A DNA stretch of 64,000 nucleotides from Chloranthus sessilifolius (GCA_021018995.1 CM037597.1:9065299-9129298), one strand, 5' to 3'. Positions 11,426-24,905 are shown, counted from the first letter of the stretch. Translations and numbers: made by a program. Notes: generated from the sequence alone by a model not told the origin.

Positions 11426-13838
11426 TGTGATAGTCCGAATTTCGGCACCTCGGAACCCGTGCCATCAGCACGATCTTTCAGACCGTGCCCTAAAATCATG
11501 CACGGAACATTAGTATAACAAACACAAATAAATAAATAAGCAATTAATTTCATAAAGCGGAAAAGTAACATGCCCATCTGGCATAACAAAAGATAGTTCT
11601 ACTTTTATGCAACTGCATGAACAGAGAACCGATCCGAACCATTGGTGATAAATAGATCACCGCAAATGGTTCGCCAAAAGAAATAAATCCAATTTTATTA
11701 TATTGTTCACCAAAATGAAGGCTTGACATACCAAGTGGTACAAGTCTGCTATCAAAAACTACTCTCTGTCAAAGTACACAGCAGAGTTTCCTAGAAGAAA
11801 TCCTCGGGAGGAGGCTCCAACTTGTCTCTAGACACGTAATCCGAATCACCTGGATCAACGCCTCCCGAAGCGTCAGCTGCTGCCAACAAAGGACCTGCGA
11901 CATATAGTCTAAAGGGGTGAGCTACATCTTAGCTCAATAGGGAACAACATAATAAACATATAAATTAAAACTCACATATATTCCATGATATTCTAAGTAT
12001 GATGAGTTTATGCATTTGCTAGAAAAATAGTTTAAAAGCTGGTGATTTGCATTCAAGTTTACTGATAATTTGCATGTCTTATTTTACTGTTGATTTATCA
12101 TGAATGACACTGAACAGGCCTAAAGCAAAACTTAAACCTTCAACTTAAGTAATCCCTGAGCAATATAGCATCGAGCTCCAATGGAATACCCACCATCGTC
12201 GCCTAAATAGACAGTTGTAAAAATATATTCCCTGGGACTACTACCCAAGCCCCTTTCTCAATAGGCGGCATGATTAAATCTCAATTTCAACATCCCAGGA
12301 TGCACGTGTAGGATAGACCTTCGCCTTTGGTGTATCTTGTCGCGTTAGTCGTGGGTATCCCGCCACGTTGGTGGGGTATTCTTAATAAACCTCAAATAAC
12401 AAAAATAATATGTGCTTTATATATAGTTGTTCACCGTGTAAAGTGATATCTTATATCAGTTAGGCCTCAACAGTAATTATTCAATCATATATATACATCC
12501 CTGGGATGTATAACGTACTGGCATCACACTGATGCCTTTATTACTTTCTCATCCCCTGGGAATGTCTCATTCTTATTAGATTACTTAATCTCGGTTACTC
12601 GCATCACACAGATGCCTTTATCACATTCTTGGTGTCACACACACACCCATTTTCACAAAGCTTTTCATAGTTAAAGCATTTTCAATTCTGATAAATATAT
12701 CACTACATACATGCTCTTGCAATTAAAGTACATGTTCAAGGTATTCCCTACCTCAATTCTCTAAAGGTCCAAGCATCAAGGTCCCACGCGGCTCCTTGTG
12801 CTCGCTTTCACACGTACCACCTATGGTACATCACAACACATGCAATATATCACTAAAGATGTAATGAAGAAGGTCCTAGACACTCCATGAATCTCAAAGT
12901 AAAAGTAAAAAGTCAAGTAAAACTGCCAAAGTTGATTAATCGATTCCCAAAATCGATTAATCGATTCCAAATCGATTAATCGAACTCTCTAACATAATAA
13001 GGTCGATTCTTAAATCGAGTGGTCGAAAATCCGAAATCGATTAGTTGATCCCAAATCGATTAATCGAAATCCAAAATCGATTAATCGATTTTCCAACTCG
13101 ATTAGTCGATTTCCCCAGGTCTTGTTTCTCTAGCCACTGGAGGTACCCAGTCGATTAGTCGATTTCCAAATCGATTAATTGAAATCCAATTCGATTAATC
13201 GAAATCGGGCATCCTTGACTTTTCAACTTCCAGACAAAAATCGATTAATCGATTTGGCCCGATTCAGCCCCCTTTCGGGTTGTTCTTCCAAAACCCATTC
13301 CTTTTCTTTTCCCTTCTTTTTCTAAGTCTTTAATCTATGATATTAACTATGCTAGAATGAATTTAACTCATCAATGATCTATGCATTAATTTAAATAAAA
13401 AACTCACCTTTCAATTTATCTCAAATTGATCAATGTCTAGGTTGGAATGGCTAGGGCTCCAGCTTTAGCCTCAATGGCCCCAAACGCATTGAATCCGGCA
13501 ATCAATGCTCAATCTTCCCTCAATCCAACCACAATAACTCCTCTTTACTCTCTCTCTCTCTCTCCCTTCTTAACTCTCTCTTCAACAACCAACAACAAAA
13601 CTTTTAGGATTATTAAACCCTTATATTTTCTCTCCTGCTTGTGTGTTAAACACATACACCATAGATAGGTGTATGTATCTCTAAACCAGTAACATTCACT
13701 ACGCTTAAGTCACATCTGTATCGCATCAGTTTATCACTTCATGAGCTTATTGTTTGATCATCACTTGGTCAACCCTATGACTAATCGGGCACGAATCTCG
13801 AGGTTAAAGTTAAACGTTAAATTTTTCGAGATATTACA
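11426..13838 (-). repeat. 3' LTR of the gypsy fossil
   Basis: On the minus strand the LTR begins TGTAATATCTCG directly after the purine tract AAGGTGGGGAGAA and ends ACTATCACA, giving about 2.41 kb. It carries a palindrome array at 12930-13255. There is no second LTR in the window to date it by. Confidence 0.85.
12930..13255. repeat. Palindrome array TCGATTAATCGA inside the LTR
   Basis: More than ten perfect or one-mismatch copies of the 12-bp palindrome TCGATTAATCGA, usually within AATCGATTAATCGATTT, are spread over 325 bp with irregular spacing. The same motif forms a second array inside the element at 15890-16290. Confidence 0.92.
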
Positions 13839-14109
13839 TTCTCCCCACCTTAGAAATTTTTGTCATTGAAAATAACCCAAGGGTGCTCTGGTGTGGTACC
13901 CCACACACAGCGGCGTCATGTACCCACTTACGAAATTAAATGACGCATCACACAGTATAAGAAATAAAACTAATGCAAGGACATCCAAAACTGATCTGTA
14001 TTCCATTAAAATTTCAAAATTTACAAGTTTCTTTAACTGTTGTCGATAATTACAATTTAATTACAACAGTACAAAATATGCAAAAGTGACCACAAAATAA
14101 AAACCGTCG

Positions 14110-15630
14110 TTAGGCGCTCATGTCGTCCCCTCTCCTAGCTGGTCTGATGCAGGGGCGGGCTGCTCTGACTGGACTGGCTACTCAGGTGGTGGCTGGGTCG
14201 TCTCAACAGGTTGTAGGGGCACCGAGCCGGAAGCATCGACAGTAGAGGTACTCGCGTGAAAAGTGGCACCCGAGTGAAAAGCGGTCCGGCCTGCAGTCCA
14301 TGCCTCCTCCTGCGTGAGGCACTACTGATAGTCCAACGGATAGATGTACCGCATGGTGTGGTACATCAGGAAGTCTACTCGTCGGTTCATCATCTTGTTG
14401 TTGGCCTCCATCCGGTCCAACACATCCTCGATCGTGGGCGCTGGGCGAGCTACTCGGCGGCGGTATGATGATGTAGGTGTGGCAGCCGCCGACTTTGAAG
14501 GTGGCGTAGCAGATGTGGTAGGAGGTACTATGGGCTGCCTCCTAGCTGGCACTGAGGTCTGAGATGAGACTCCCTCAGCGGGTGGGATGACAAGTGGTGC
14601 TCCCCCTACTGGAGGATCCTGCTGTGGTGGTGGGGGTGCTGGTGGTGTTATTGCTGGCCACAAACGGGTAGGGCCCTCTTCAACAACCGATAGCAACGCC
14701 CCCATGAAGCGATGGAGTAGTGCTTCACGCGGTCCATAGCCCTCTCCTCGTGGGGCGAGACGGCGTACCCTGGAGGGTCTGAATAGCACTCTAGCATGCT
14801 CGAAATGAGTCGAGCATACAGCATCTTCTCCTTGGGCCTCAAATTGCCCTTCATCAAATTTTCCTTGATATACCTCATCCCCTCTAACACAATCATGGTG
14901 GCATCGAACCAACGGTCGCAGAATACCGCGTACAGTGCCTGCTGGACCAACTCCACTCTCTCGGTGTCGTGACGCATCGGGTAGAGGTTACACTTGATTA
15001 TTGAATCAAGCATCCACATGTATTAGGGCAGATCGACCCTCCGAATGGACGATCCCGACCCCTTCTTCCCGTTGGTCATCCTAGTCATGATCTCCTCAAA
15101 TCTAACCTCTTCCTCAAAGGGTGGGAAGAGGGTGGTCTCAGGCACAAAGTTCAAATAGCATTCTAGGACTTCGTGGATGTGGCGACGAGTGAAAGTGTAG
15201 TCACGACCCTCGATGGTGGTCGTGACAATGTCGTCAATAGGCCCCTCCTTCAACCCTTGGTAAAACAGAAGGACCAATCTAGGGTAGTAGGACCCGCAAT
15301 TGGTTTCAAAAGGTTGCCGAGGCCGGCCTTTACTAGGTAATTTCGAGCCCATTGGGTCTCGCCCGCCACGTCGGGGTTTGTAAATAGTTCCACATCGAAG
15401 ATAAACTCATCTTCGATGGTCTTAGCCGCCCACCACTCATTTGGTTGGGAGACATTTTCGGGTGGTGGTGGGATTGGTGAAGACTCGCGCGAAGATGCGC
15501 TCGTCGAATCGGATGTGGTTTCCGATGCCGACTGTGATAGGGTTCTTACGGGCGATGGGGTAGGTGGTGGTGGTGGGATATTTTTACACCGGACCAGGAG
15601 CTTAGACGTTGCCTTCTTCGAAGACAAACG
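14110..15630 (-). pseudogene. Accessory reading frame of the gypsy fossil (plant transposon protein type)
   Basis: This minus-strand coding stretch lies between pol and the 3' LTR in the same sense as pol. It has a Ser/Pro-rich N-terminal part (about 15627-15450) and a conserved body with recognisable blocks such as MTNGKKGSG and YARLISSMLE. The same blocks occur in the second gypsy fossil (54601-55190: MTNGQRGLG, YARVISRVVEQ). It resembles proteins usually labelled putative plant transposon protein; function is unknown. It is a fossil and reads as broken. Confidence 0.7.
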
Positions 15631-15889
15631 TGTTTTAGGCGGTATTTTTGGAAATAAATCAAAGAAAACTAGGGTTTTGATAGTTGGAAATGGAAGAACG
15701 TAAAAATCTAGGGTTTACCTTTGGTATTCGATCCAATGTCACGCGATTTCGATCCGAAATCGATCCAAAATGCCCAAAAACCCTAGGTTGCTCGGTGGTT
15801 AGAGGAGGAAGGAGAAAAGGCCCGCAAGAACCAAAACTCCAAAATTTTCAAATGGGGAGAATCCGCCTTCGATTTATATATATAGGCCC

Positions 15890-16290
15890 GATTCGATTAA
15901 TCGATTTTGGAAATCGATTAATCGAATTTCAAAACTTATTCCATCCACGCGAAATCGATTAATCGAAACTCAAAATTGATTAATCGAAATCGTGGTGACT
16001 TAAAATTTCCAGGCTTCCTAGCTCACTGGCGTGTGCCAGTTGATTAATCGATTAATTGAAATCATAAAATCCTTTAAATTTTTTTTAAAAAATTTTTCAA
16101 GTCACTCAATTAATCGAATTTCCAATATCAATTAATCGAAATCCAAAATTGATTAATCGAAACCCGAATCGATTAATCAAAATTTCACTTTATTAATTTT
16201 CCGAATCCCCATTCAATCTTCACTCACTGGCGTATGCCAGTCGACTAATCGACCAAAATCGATTAATCGGTTTTGATCAGATTTTCAAAA
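15890..16290. repeat. Second TCGATTAATCGA palindrome array
   Basis: About ten copies of ATCGATTAATCGA with one or two changes lie between the pol end and the accessory reading frame of the gypsy fossil. A block gctcactggcgtgtgccagt and its variant near 16222 (cactggcgtatgccagtcga) show that the unit includes more than the palindrome; a related phrase (ctagccactggaggtacccag) is in the LTR array near 13131. Confidence 0.88.
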
Positions 16291-17268
16291 TTTTCTTATC
16301 TTTTTATGTCTCTTTTGTTCCTTGGTAAAACATGACCAGTTGGTCACTGATTTTGCGAAACATGACTTCACGGTAATTGCGTGACATGACGAATTCTAAT
16401 CACGTATTCAACATCGTATTAGGAACACTATGCGGATTGAAACTGTTTCTTTTGAATAAATTGCTCAAACGATCGACATTGTATTACAACATATGATTTA
16501 AATCCGCAAACGTACTTGCGGCGATACAATTTTGGCTCTTAAGCCGTCGCAAACAAGTCCGGATATTGTTCTTTCACGTCAGCCTCTCGTTCCCACGTAG
16601 CTTCTTCGGCCGGATGATTCTTCCATCGAACAAGCACTAACGGAAATCACCTTCATCCGCAATACTTGTTCGTTTCGATTCAAAATCTCCATCGGTTCTT
16701 TAATCATGCTCATATCCTCATGCATCTCTAATGGTTGGCCGCTCAACACGTGATCAGGGCTATTAAGATATTTCCAGAGCATGGATACGTGGAACATATT
16801 GTGTACTCGATCAAATAACGGTGGCAATCCAATGTGGTAAGCAACTTCCCCTACTCGACTCAGAACCTCAAATGGTCCAAGTTAGCGGGGACTCAACTTC
16901 CCTCTCTTTTCAAATCTCATCACCTCCTTCATATGTGACACTTTCACGAACACATGCTCGCCCACCTTAAAGTCTACACTCGTCCACTTGATATCAGCAT
17001 AGCTTTTCTGCATGCTTTGAGCCACTTTGAGTTTGGCTCTTATCATCTGAATATAGGTGGCATTATCTTCAAGTATCTCCGGCCCAAAAATAAATATCTC
17101 ACCGATTTCTTCTCAATTGATGGGCGATCTACATTGCCGTCCATAAAGAGCTTCATACGGTGCCATCCCAATGCTCATTTGAAAACTGTTATTGTATGCA
17201 AACTCAATGAGGGACACTGTCCGTGAAAGTTACGAGGTCAAGATTGAGGGACACCAGTCAACTACCAT

Positions 17269-19924
17269 GTGTCGATTATAGGTCTCATGAATCCGTTCAT
17301 GTATCAAATTGAAAACTTTAAGCAAAGTAAATTGAGTATAATTTCACTGAAAAAATGGGGGAAGAGGCATGAAAAATTGATTGTAAAGAAGTTCGTGATA
17401 TATAATCACATTCCGACTCAAGTTGTAGAGTCGTCGTCCTTTAAAGTATTCTTGATACAAGTGCAGAAGCTGGTCAATGAATCAAAAGCCTTCTGCATGT
17501 GAGGTATCTAGGCCCTTATTAGATGATGAGTACGAGGAGATAAGAGCTTACGTGAAGAGTTTTGAGGAAGTATGGGATGAGAGAAGTTATACAATCATGT
17601 GTGATGGATGGACCGGTCCTACAAGAAAGAGTTTGATCAACTTTTTAGTCTATAGTGATGCCGGGACCGTATTTTTAAAATTAGTTGATGCTTCTAAACA
17701 CGCGAAGATGGCTAATTACCTCTTTCAACTAATGGATAAAATAGTTAAAGTTGTTGGAGAGCACCGGGTTGTGCAGGTAGTAAGAGACAATGCCGCTAAT
17801 TTCAAAGCCGCAGGCAGGCAGTTAATGTTAAAGAGACGTCACTTGTACTGGACTCCGTGTGTCGCTCATTACGTGGACCTCATTCTTAAGGATTTGGAAA
17901 AGAGAAGCAAGACACAGACAACTATTCAGAAGGAATGAACGATTACTTCCTACTTATATAACAGTGACAAGTTGGTAAATTTGATGAGAGATTTCACCAA
18001 AAACGAGCTGCTCCGGCCTGCGATTACACGATTTGCAACACAGTTTCTAGCCCTATAGAGCTTAGCTAGATATAGGCGTGAGCTGAAAAACATGATCAAC
18101 TCTAAAGCATGAACAAAATATGAGTTAGAACTTACACGAGCAAAGAGACCTGCTTGCAATAAAATTGCTAACCTGATCTACAGTCCTAAGTTTTGGGCAG
18201 ATGTTGACCACCTGATTGCGGTCACTACCCCGTTGGTTCAAGTGTTGAGGTTGGTAGATGATAATGAGAAACCAACCATGGGATATGTTTACTAGTCGAT
18301 TAATAAAGCAAAAATGACTATTAAAACTAAATGTCGTACAAAATATAAACGATATTGGGCGATCATCGACAAGAGGTGGGATGCACAATTTCATCAGTAC
18401 TTGCATGTCGCAGGTATAACATGTTAAACTACTTATGTAGTGATTTTTATTTATTTATTTATTATTTTTCATATTATTCATTGTTTTGACCTATTGATGA
18501 GATTGTCCATATTTGATGTATAGCGCACTACTTGAATCCGACCTTTTAGTATACACGACGCTTTGATATGAGTGAGGCCGATGCAGTGTACATCGGTTTA
18601 CTTAATGTTATCTAATGAATGCTCCCTGAGTTGGCCGACCAAGGTCAAGCCATCAGAGATGTGAGTAATCATACCTTCTGAGTTCTGACTAATAAGTCAA
18701 ATGTCATATTAACATTATATTGATATGCGAGTTATTATATTCCATCTTTGTAGATTGACATATTTCGTAAGAGACATGGATAATTTGGGACCCCGTTGGC
18801 ATAATCACAAATTAAGTACGATAAATTCGCTGATTGGTGGATGCATTATGGAGGCAATGGCCAAATACTGAGGTGAGTTGCAATGAGGGTTTTATTAGAG
18901 ACATGTTCCTCGTCCAACTGTGAGGGGAATTGGAGCACATTCTCTCTCATTCATACGAAGACAAGGAATAGACTAACTATGAAATGATTGGAAAGGTTAG
19001 TTTATTGCCACTAGAACATGTGATTAAGGGTCATAAATATGGAGAGGACCAATTGTGATAAGCAATTTTATGAAGTCTTAGTTCATACAATTTTTATTTG
19101 ATCTAATTGATGAGGCATATACTAATTTATTTATCATATTCCACCTTACAGATAGTGAATATTATAATCCCATCAAGTTGGATTATATATTCACGGAGGA
19201 TGACCCTTTGAATGAGTGGATTGAAGAGAGAGAAGAGCCAATGTTGGATACTGAGGGAACCGTATAACTGGATAATGTTGAAAGATTAGCGGAGCAGACT
19301 TCCCAACCATCGAGGCAGAAAAGAAGATTGAATCGTCATTCAGTGGTTGGATCTGATGACAAAACGCAGCTTCATAGTCATGATGGCGATAATGGGGGTG
19401 ATAGTGAGGGTGATGATGGAGGTGATGAATCCTACGCTGGCACTAGTGGTGGAGCTGATGATATTGGTCCTTATTCTTATGAAGGTATTGCGTCATGGGA
19501 TGATGAGCCGGTAACAATATATGACGCTCCTATCTTTAGAGGTGGAGGGATTGAAAGAAGAGGAGTGTCAGAATCTTACCAAACACCACCACCACCACCA
19601 CCACAAGGCCCACAAGATGATGTGGGTTATATGACTTCTAGCTTCGGAAAATTTAGTTTACAAAATATCAAAGAGTCAGCAACCAGTAACCCATACTATC
19701 GGCCTCAACCAACCTACCCCGGGCTATATGACTTTGTTGGTCAAATTTTTGGAGGACCAGCCTTTACCTATTACAGTGAGTCATATTCGTTGCTAATGCC
19801 TCAGTTTCAAGGGGGCAAATATGATCATGGGTATCAATATGGCCAATATTATAGGGAAAGCTCGCGCACTGATGATGATGATCACGAGGGCCAAGAACCA
19901 TTAAGAAATTTAATGTGGCTTTAA
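17269..19924 (+). pseudogene. hAT transposase (DUF659 and dimerisation type), decayed
   Basis: Transposase of the 9689-20233 element; family members cut and paste the element in the nucleus. The first part (17269-17500) resembles the segment before DUF659 (FVIYNHIPTQVVESSSFK). The best-kept part (17477-17938, 153 aa) has the DUF659 hallmark TIMCDGWTGPTRKSLINF, then VVQVVRDNAANFKAAG and a YWTPCVAHYVDLILKDLE block. From 18160 to 19000 pieces of the middle and hAT dimerisation region are readable (FWADVDHLIAVTTPLVQVLR; FADWWMHYGGN) but are broken by stops, for example after the YVY at about 18291-18293, and probably include former introns. The last 198 codons (19328-19924) are uninterrupted: Asp/Gly-rich, then PPPPPP, then a Tyr/Gly-rich tail. 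The N-terminal BED zinc finger is not visible. Confident in family, and confident it is not active. Confidence 0.85.
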
Positions 19925-20814
19925 GATAAGTTTTTCATGTACAATATACCTTTTAATATTGATTATGAGTCATGTATAATGAAATTTAGGTTATGCGTTG
20001 ATAAAATTATGAAATATGCATCAAATAAGTCTTAAATAAATTTTAAAAAAATTTGAAATAAATGGAAAATCATTAAATATATTTTTTTAGATTTTTTGGA
20101 AAAAAAATAAATTTCAATGTATCAAACCAAAACATTCAATGTGTTGCCGATACATTGAATGTATAGGTCGATACGCGGTACGGTCCTGGAGGACAGGACG
20201 AAACGTACTGGATTTCCGGTATTTTGATCCTTGCTCATAGGTGATGTGAACCATCCAATTGGCAAACTTTAGTATCAGCCATTAAATCTAAGCACAACAG
20301 TTGGTAGTAGAGTCTACATATCTTATTGTTCAAAACTCGAAAAAATGCGAGCTTTTGGGCTCAACTCCTTTCAATCTATGATATATTATTTTAACGGTGT
20401 GGAATACCCATATCTTACACTATTAATGATATATGATCATTTAAGCGCCATTTTAGTGTTTAAATCAAGGTCAGAAGAGTTGGTCCCTTTTCCAATTCAT
20501 ATAAGTGGATATGACATATGGCCCGATATTTAACCTCCTATCGGGGTATATATTGGATGGGGCCTAATCCAATGTATATCAGTTATGACCAAGGTTTAAA
20601 ACCATGGTTCCATGACTATGCAAGTGACTACTCAACAATAATGCAGAACACAGTCATCATTTAATGATGAGTCTGGGCATACAGTAAGATCAAGGGCACT
20701 ATTTGTAAATTCATCAAAAGTAGTCGGACATTTTCCAAAAGCATGTCAGGAGACTTATCCGGTCCGATTAATTAACTGGAAGAGTCCTAGTTATATAAAA
20801 GTATAGTTATAGAA

Positions 20815-20950
20815 AACTAAAAAATATAGGGATACATAAGGAAAAATATGAGGGTAGATAGAGTAGATTAGGGGTATTTTGTTCATAAAATATGAAAACA
20901 ATAAAATTGACGGAAATATGACTCATTCATGCTTTTATATAGTAGCAAGG
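20815..20950. repeat. Dispersed repeat R1, copy 2
   Basis: Contains gggatacataaggaaaaata, then gtagatagagtagattaggg, and ends with atgcttttatatagtagcaa, matching copies 1 and 3. Confidence 0.7.
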
Positions 20951-21654
20951 ATTTTGAAGAAAGAGATAGTATTTTGGGAGTAAACACACCATCTAAGGCA
21001 AGGCGTCTGATTTAAAGAACCAAACATGGTCTTTTATCATATGAGTCAACTGCCATTATTTGATTCAAGAGTTGATTGTGATGAAAATTATGTTAGAGAT
21101 CGATTTTTGTGTCAATTTTTTGCCCAATAGATCTTTAAATCATGGCCTTTATATCAGACGGTTTGGGCGTTGGCACAGGCCCTGAAATAAGAGATTGGAC
21201 CCTCCCAAACGATTTAAGGGTTGTTCTCCCAACTGCTTTAGCAGCTCTAGCAAGCAATAAAAGTTGTAAATTTGATTCATAGAACATGAAGATGTTACAA
21301 ATAAAACCAATGAAATAAAAATTGAAATAATATGTCTCTAACATGTATGGAATAATTCAACAAAAAAATAAGAATTAAAAATATAAGTGAATGGGAGCAG
21401 ACCTGAAATGTGAGATTTTTCCTCTTAAATTAGTATTTTTTTTTCTTTTCTTTTCTTTTTTCTTCCTCTCTTTCTTCGTATTTATTTTCTCAGTTGATCT
21501 AATTTGATTAGAAGTTCTTTTAGCAGTGGTGTAATCTGGTTAGAAGTAGTTCCGAGAATTTTCTTATTAGATAGAAGTAGTTTCGAGAACTCTCTTAATT
21601 ACAAGACTTAAATTAGCTGGAAGAGTCTAGTTTAATTAGAAGTGTACTTAAGAA

Positions 21655-22677
<1,023 letters not shown>

Positions 22678-22747
<70 letters not shown>
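22678..22747. repeat. (TA)n microsatellite
   Basis: About 35 TA units on the right edge of FB2b. Confidence 0.95.
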
Positions 22748-22750
<3 letters not shown>

Positions 22751-22800
22751 TGGGCAATGGTCCAATCCTACCATGTAGAATTGGATTTTCTGTCCTACCC

Positions 22801-23117
22801 ATTGGCCTAGCCACATGGAGGGGTGTGGGGGCTCAAGCCCCCATTTAACTCTAGAGTTTTTATTAGGTATGATTCTTATACAACCTTTGTTTGTATATAA
22901 GCCCCCAAATCTATGATGTAGGAGTCCCAAAATAGGTTCAAGCCCCCATTTAACTCTAGAGTTTATGTTAAGAATGGTTCTTATATAACCTTTATTTGTA
23001 TATAATCCTCAAAATCTATGATGTAGAAGACTCAAAATCGATGGTCAAATAACTATTAACATTATATTTATCATTTGTAGCCCCCACCAACAAAAATTCT
23101 TGGCTACACCCCTGGAC
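22801..23117. mobile_element. Short hAT-type element (uninterrupted relative of 566-2274)
   Basis: Starts ATTGGCCTAGCCACATGG and ends CTACACCCCTGGAC. It is flanked by a perfect 8-bp duplication tcctaccc (22793-22800 and 23118-23125). A 120-bp internal block (agcccccatttaactctaga followed by a Ttatata/tatataa stretch) is present twice in direct orientation. Confidence 0.85.
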
Positions 23118-23125
23118 TCCTACCC

Positions 23126-23830
23126 CAATACAATGCCCTTGGAAATGGAAAATTTAGTACTGTATGTCATGCTTTAAAAACCAAGAAAGTCAAAATTCTC
23201 CTATTTCTAATGGCAGCGGATGGGCAACCTCATGAGAACACCAGGGCGCTACGTGGGACTTAGTTGAGCACGATAGCATGTAGGCTAAGGATGAACGTGT
23301 GCTAGTAACTCGGAACGCACATGAAGGCTGGCTGCGTGGGACTCAGTTGGGCACGCCAGCGCGAGGCACAAGGCTGTGGGCTTGGTTCGATATATGAGCC
23401 TAACATGGTGGCATGAGGAGCTGCATGCCAAGACTGTTGAGAGCGAGCTACTAGTGCAGTGCACAGGGTGAAGCTTGAGCAGGCCAAGTTAGAGCAGCGG
23501 TGCAAGTTGGCGTGTCGTAAGGGGCACGATAAGTCGGGTGGTAGGCCGTGAAACAGAGGTAACCATGTTGGGGGAGTTCCCGTCCTCTAGGCGGGTGGTA
23601 TCAGGGCTGATGTGTAGATGGGTTGGCTTCGTTACACGCGGTAGCGAAGCACCGCACGGGTTAAAAGCGTGTCGAAGAACGCTCCCGCGACTGTTGGTAT
23701 CAGAAGTAGGATGACCTAGCGAAGCGTGCGTTAAGTGCCGCACGGGACTGAGGTTGCGGAAGTGCGACCCCGTGACAACCCGGTCCTTGGCCACTTACCT
23801 AAAATCAAATTTCCACCGAATTCTAATATG
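23126..23830. other. GC-richer intergenic stretch, no gene recognised
   Basis: From about 23210 to 23790 the composition is clearly more GC-rich than its neighbours. Repeated blocks such as gggactnagttgggcacg (near 23255 and 23340) and gaagcaccgcacggg/aagtgccgcacggga (near 23645 and 23731) suggest a decayed repeat. The two short minus-strand open frames have no recognisable domain and were not called. Confidence 0.5.
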
Positions 23831-23836
23831 TTTTTT

Positions 23837-24085
23837 AGTATCTTTAAGTCCGCCCACCGAATCTTTATGATCGCCCACCCTGAAAATACAGTCTCTTTGA
23901 ATCAAATGATAGAAATTGTTTTTTATCTTGTGCTTTCCCACAATGGATCTCAAGATCATAATCTCTCCGGCCAATAGTATGGCCATGAGTATGATCTCTA
24001 GTTATTAGGAACAAAATGATCTCCTTTGTTTGATTCTACACCTAGGTGCCCTCAAAGATTCAGGGGACCTATTTAAAGGTATTCT
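23837..24085. mobile_element. Palindromic MITE
   Basis: Ends TATCTTTAAGTCCGCCCACC and GGGGACCTATTTAAAGGTAT are inverted relatives, and inner blocks (ATGGATCTCAAGATCATAAT; GAATCAAATGATAG) pair with the right half. Same general type as the neighbour at 24155-24567. Confidence 0.65.
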
Positions 24086-24154
24086 ATTTTTATTTATTTT
24101 TTATTTTCACAATTAAATCACAAAGAAATCCATGTTTGCTTCTATTTTTCAATT

Positions 24155-24567
24155 GGGTAGCTTTAAACGCACCCACTGGATTTTGTTGGGCACTTACGCT
24201 ATAAACCATTGATTGGTTTAAATCAGACTATGGAGATCGTTTTCCGATCTAGGCTTCCACAAAATGGATCTTGAGAACATGGCACCTATCAAACGGTCAA
24301 TTTTTGATTCCATATGAAGCAGATCCCAAAAAAGTGGCCTTAAAATCACATGGTAGGCATCATGCTCAAACGTGACTTTAGGGCTGTCTTTTTGTGATCT
24401 TTGCCATGTGGAATCGAAAACTTACCGTTTGATAGGTCCGTCATGATCTCGAGATCCCTTGTGTGGAAGATTGGAGGAAACAACAATCTCTATCATTTAA
24501 TTTAAACCAATCAATAGATTTTAGTGTAGGTGCCCAACAAGATTCAATGGGGTGCTTTCAAGCAACC
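24155..24567. mobile_element. Full-length palindromic MITE
   Basis: This is the best copy of the window's commonest MITE type. Left end GGGTAGCTTTAAACGCACCC and right end GGGGTGCTTTCAAGCAACC are inverted relatives, and the inverted similarity continues almost to the centre near 24365. The flanks carry ttttcaa on both sides (24148-24154 and 24568-24574). No coding capacity. Confidence 0.8.
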
Positions 24568-24905
24568 TTTTCAAGTCCATTGAATGCGTGTTTGATTGCA
24601 AAATTGAACTTTGCACTTATGTAAGAGTGTAAAGTACGAAAAGAGCCCCATTTATATTTTGTTTTCAAAAAAGGTTGATTTTTTTTTTAATTATGAAAAA
24701 GCATCCCATATGGGCCAATACATGCCTATATTAGTATTCATTCTCCATGCATGTGTTAAATGGTTAATATAAAAAAAGTCAAAAAATAAAATAAAATAAA
24801 AAATAGGAATTTATTGGCAATGACAGTATTATAATTATTCATTAAAATTGTTAAGTGCTCTATGTGGGTTGATATGTATGATTGCCCGTTTTAAGTAGGT
24901 GGGGG

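Larger units (their letters stand above)
11426..17225 (-). mobile_element. Ty3/gypsy (Tekay/Del-type) fossil, one LTR
   Basis: Read on the minus strand, the visible parts are the integrase C-terminal and chromodomain-proximal part of pol (about 17225-16570), an extra reading frame of a plant-transposon-protein type (about 15630-14110), a purine tract, and one 3' LTR (13838-11426). No 5' LTR, gag or reverse transcriptase was recognised; the element is incomplete and broken. It lies inside the hAT element 9689-20233 and is therefore younger than it. Assignment to Tekay rests on the long LTR, the LTR start TGTAATATCTCG and the pol C-terminal pattern around FHVSMLWKY. Confidence 0.85.
9689..20233 (+). 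mobile_element. Large relic hAT transposon
   Basis: The element begins CATGGATCAAAATATCG and ends CGGTATTTTGATCCTTG, and is flanked by a perfect 8-bp duplication ctcatagg (9681-9688 and 20234-20241). The left subterminal 200 bp contain repeated TATCGGCCGATA-like palindromes, typical of transposase-binding subterminal repeats; the right subterminal part has matching ATACATTG blocks. It encodes a decayed hAT transposase on the + strand (17.27-19.92 kb). About 5.8 kb of its length is an inserted Ty3/gypsy fossil, leaving roughly 4.7 kb of hAT sequence. Short relatives with the same ends are at 9401-9595, 27091-27261, 39609-39823 and about 40147-40350. Confidence 0.9.

Noticed and set aside
14256-14562. 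Plus-strand open frames of 70-72 aa
   Set aside because: They are antisense shadows of the accessory frame of the minus-strand gypsy fossil.
17477-17938. A domesticated host BED/hAT-like gene
   Set aside because: The transposase sequence lies inside perfect hAT ends with a target duplication, and downstream blocks are broken; a transposon relic explains it fully.
23302-23794. Minus-strand genes in the GC-richer stretch
   Set aside because: Two short frames without recognisable domains or splice context; the region has repeat-like internal similarity.
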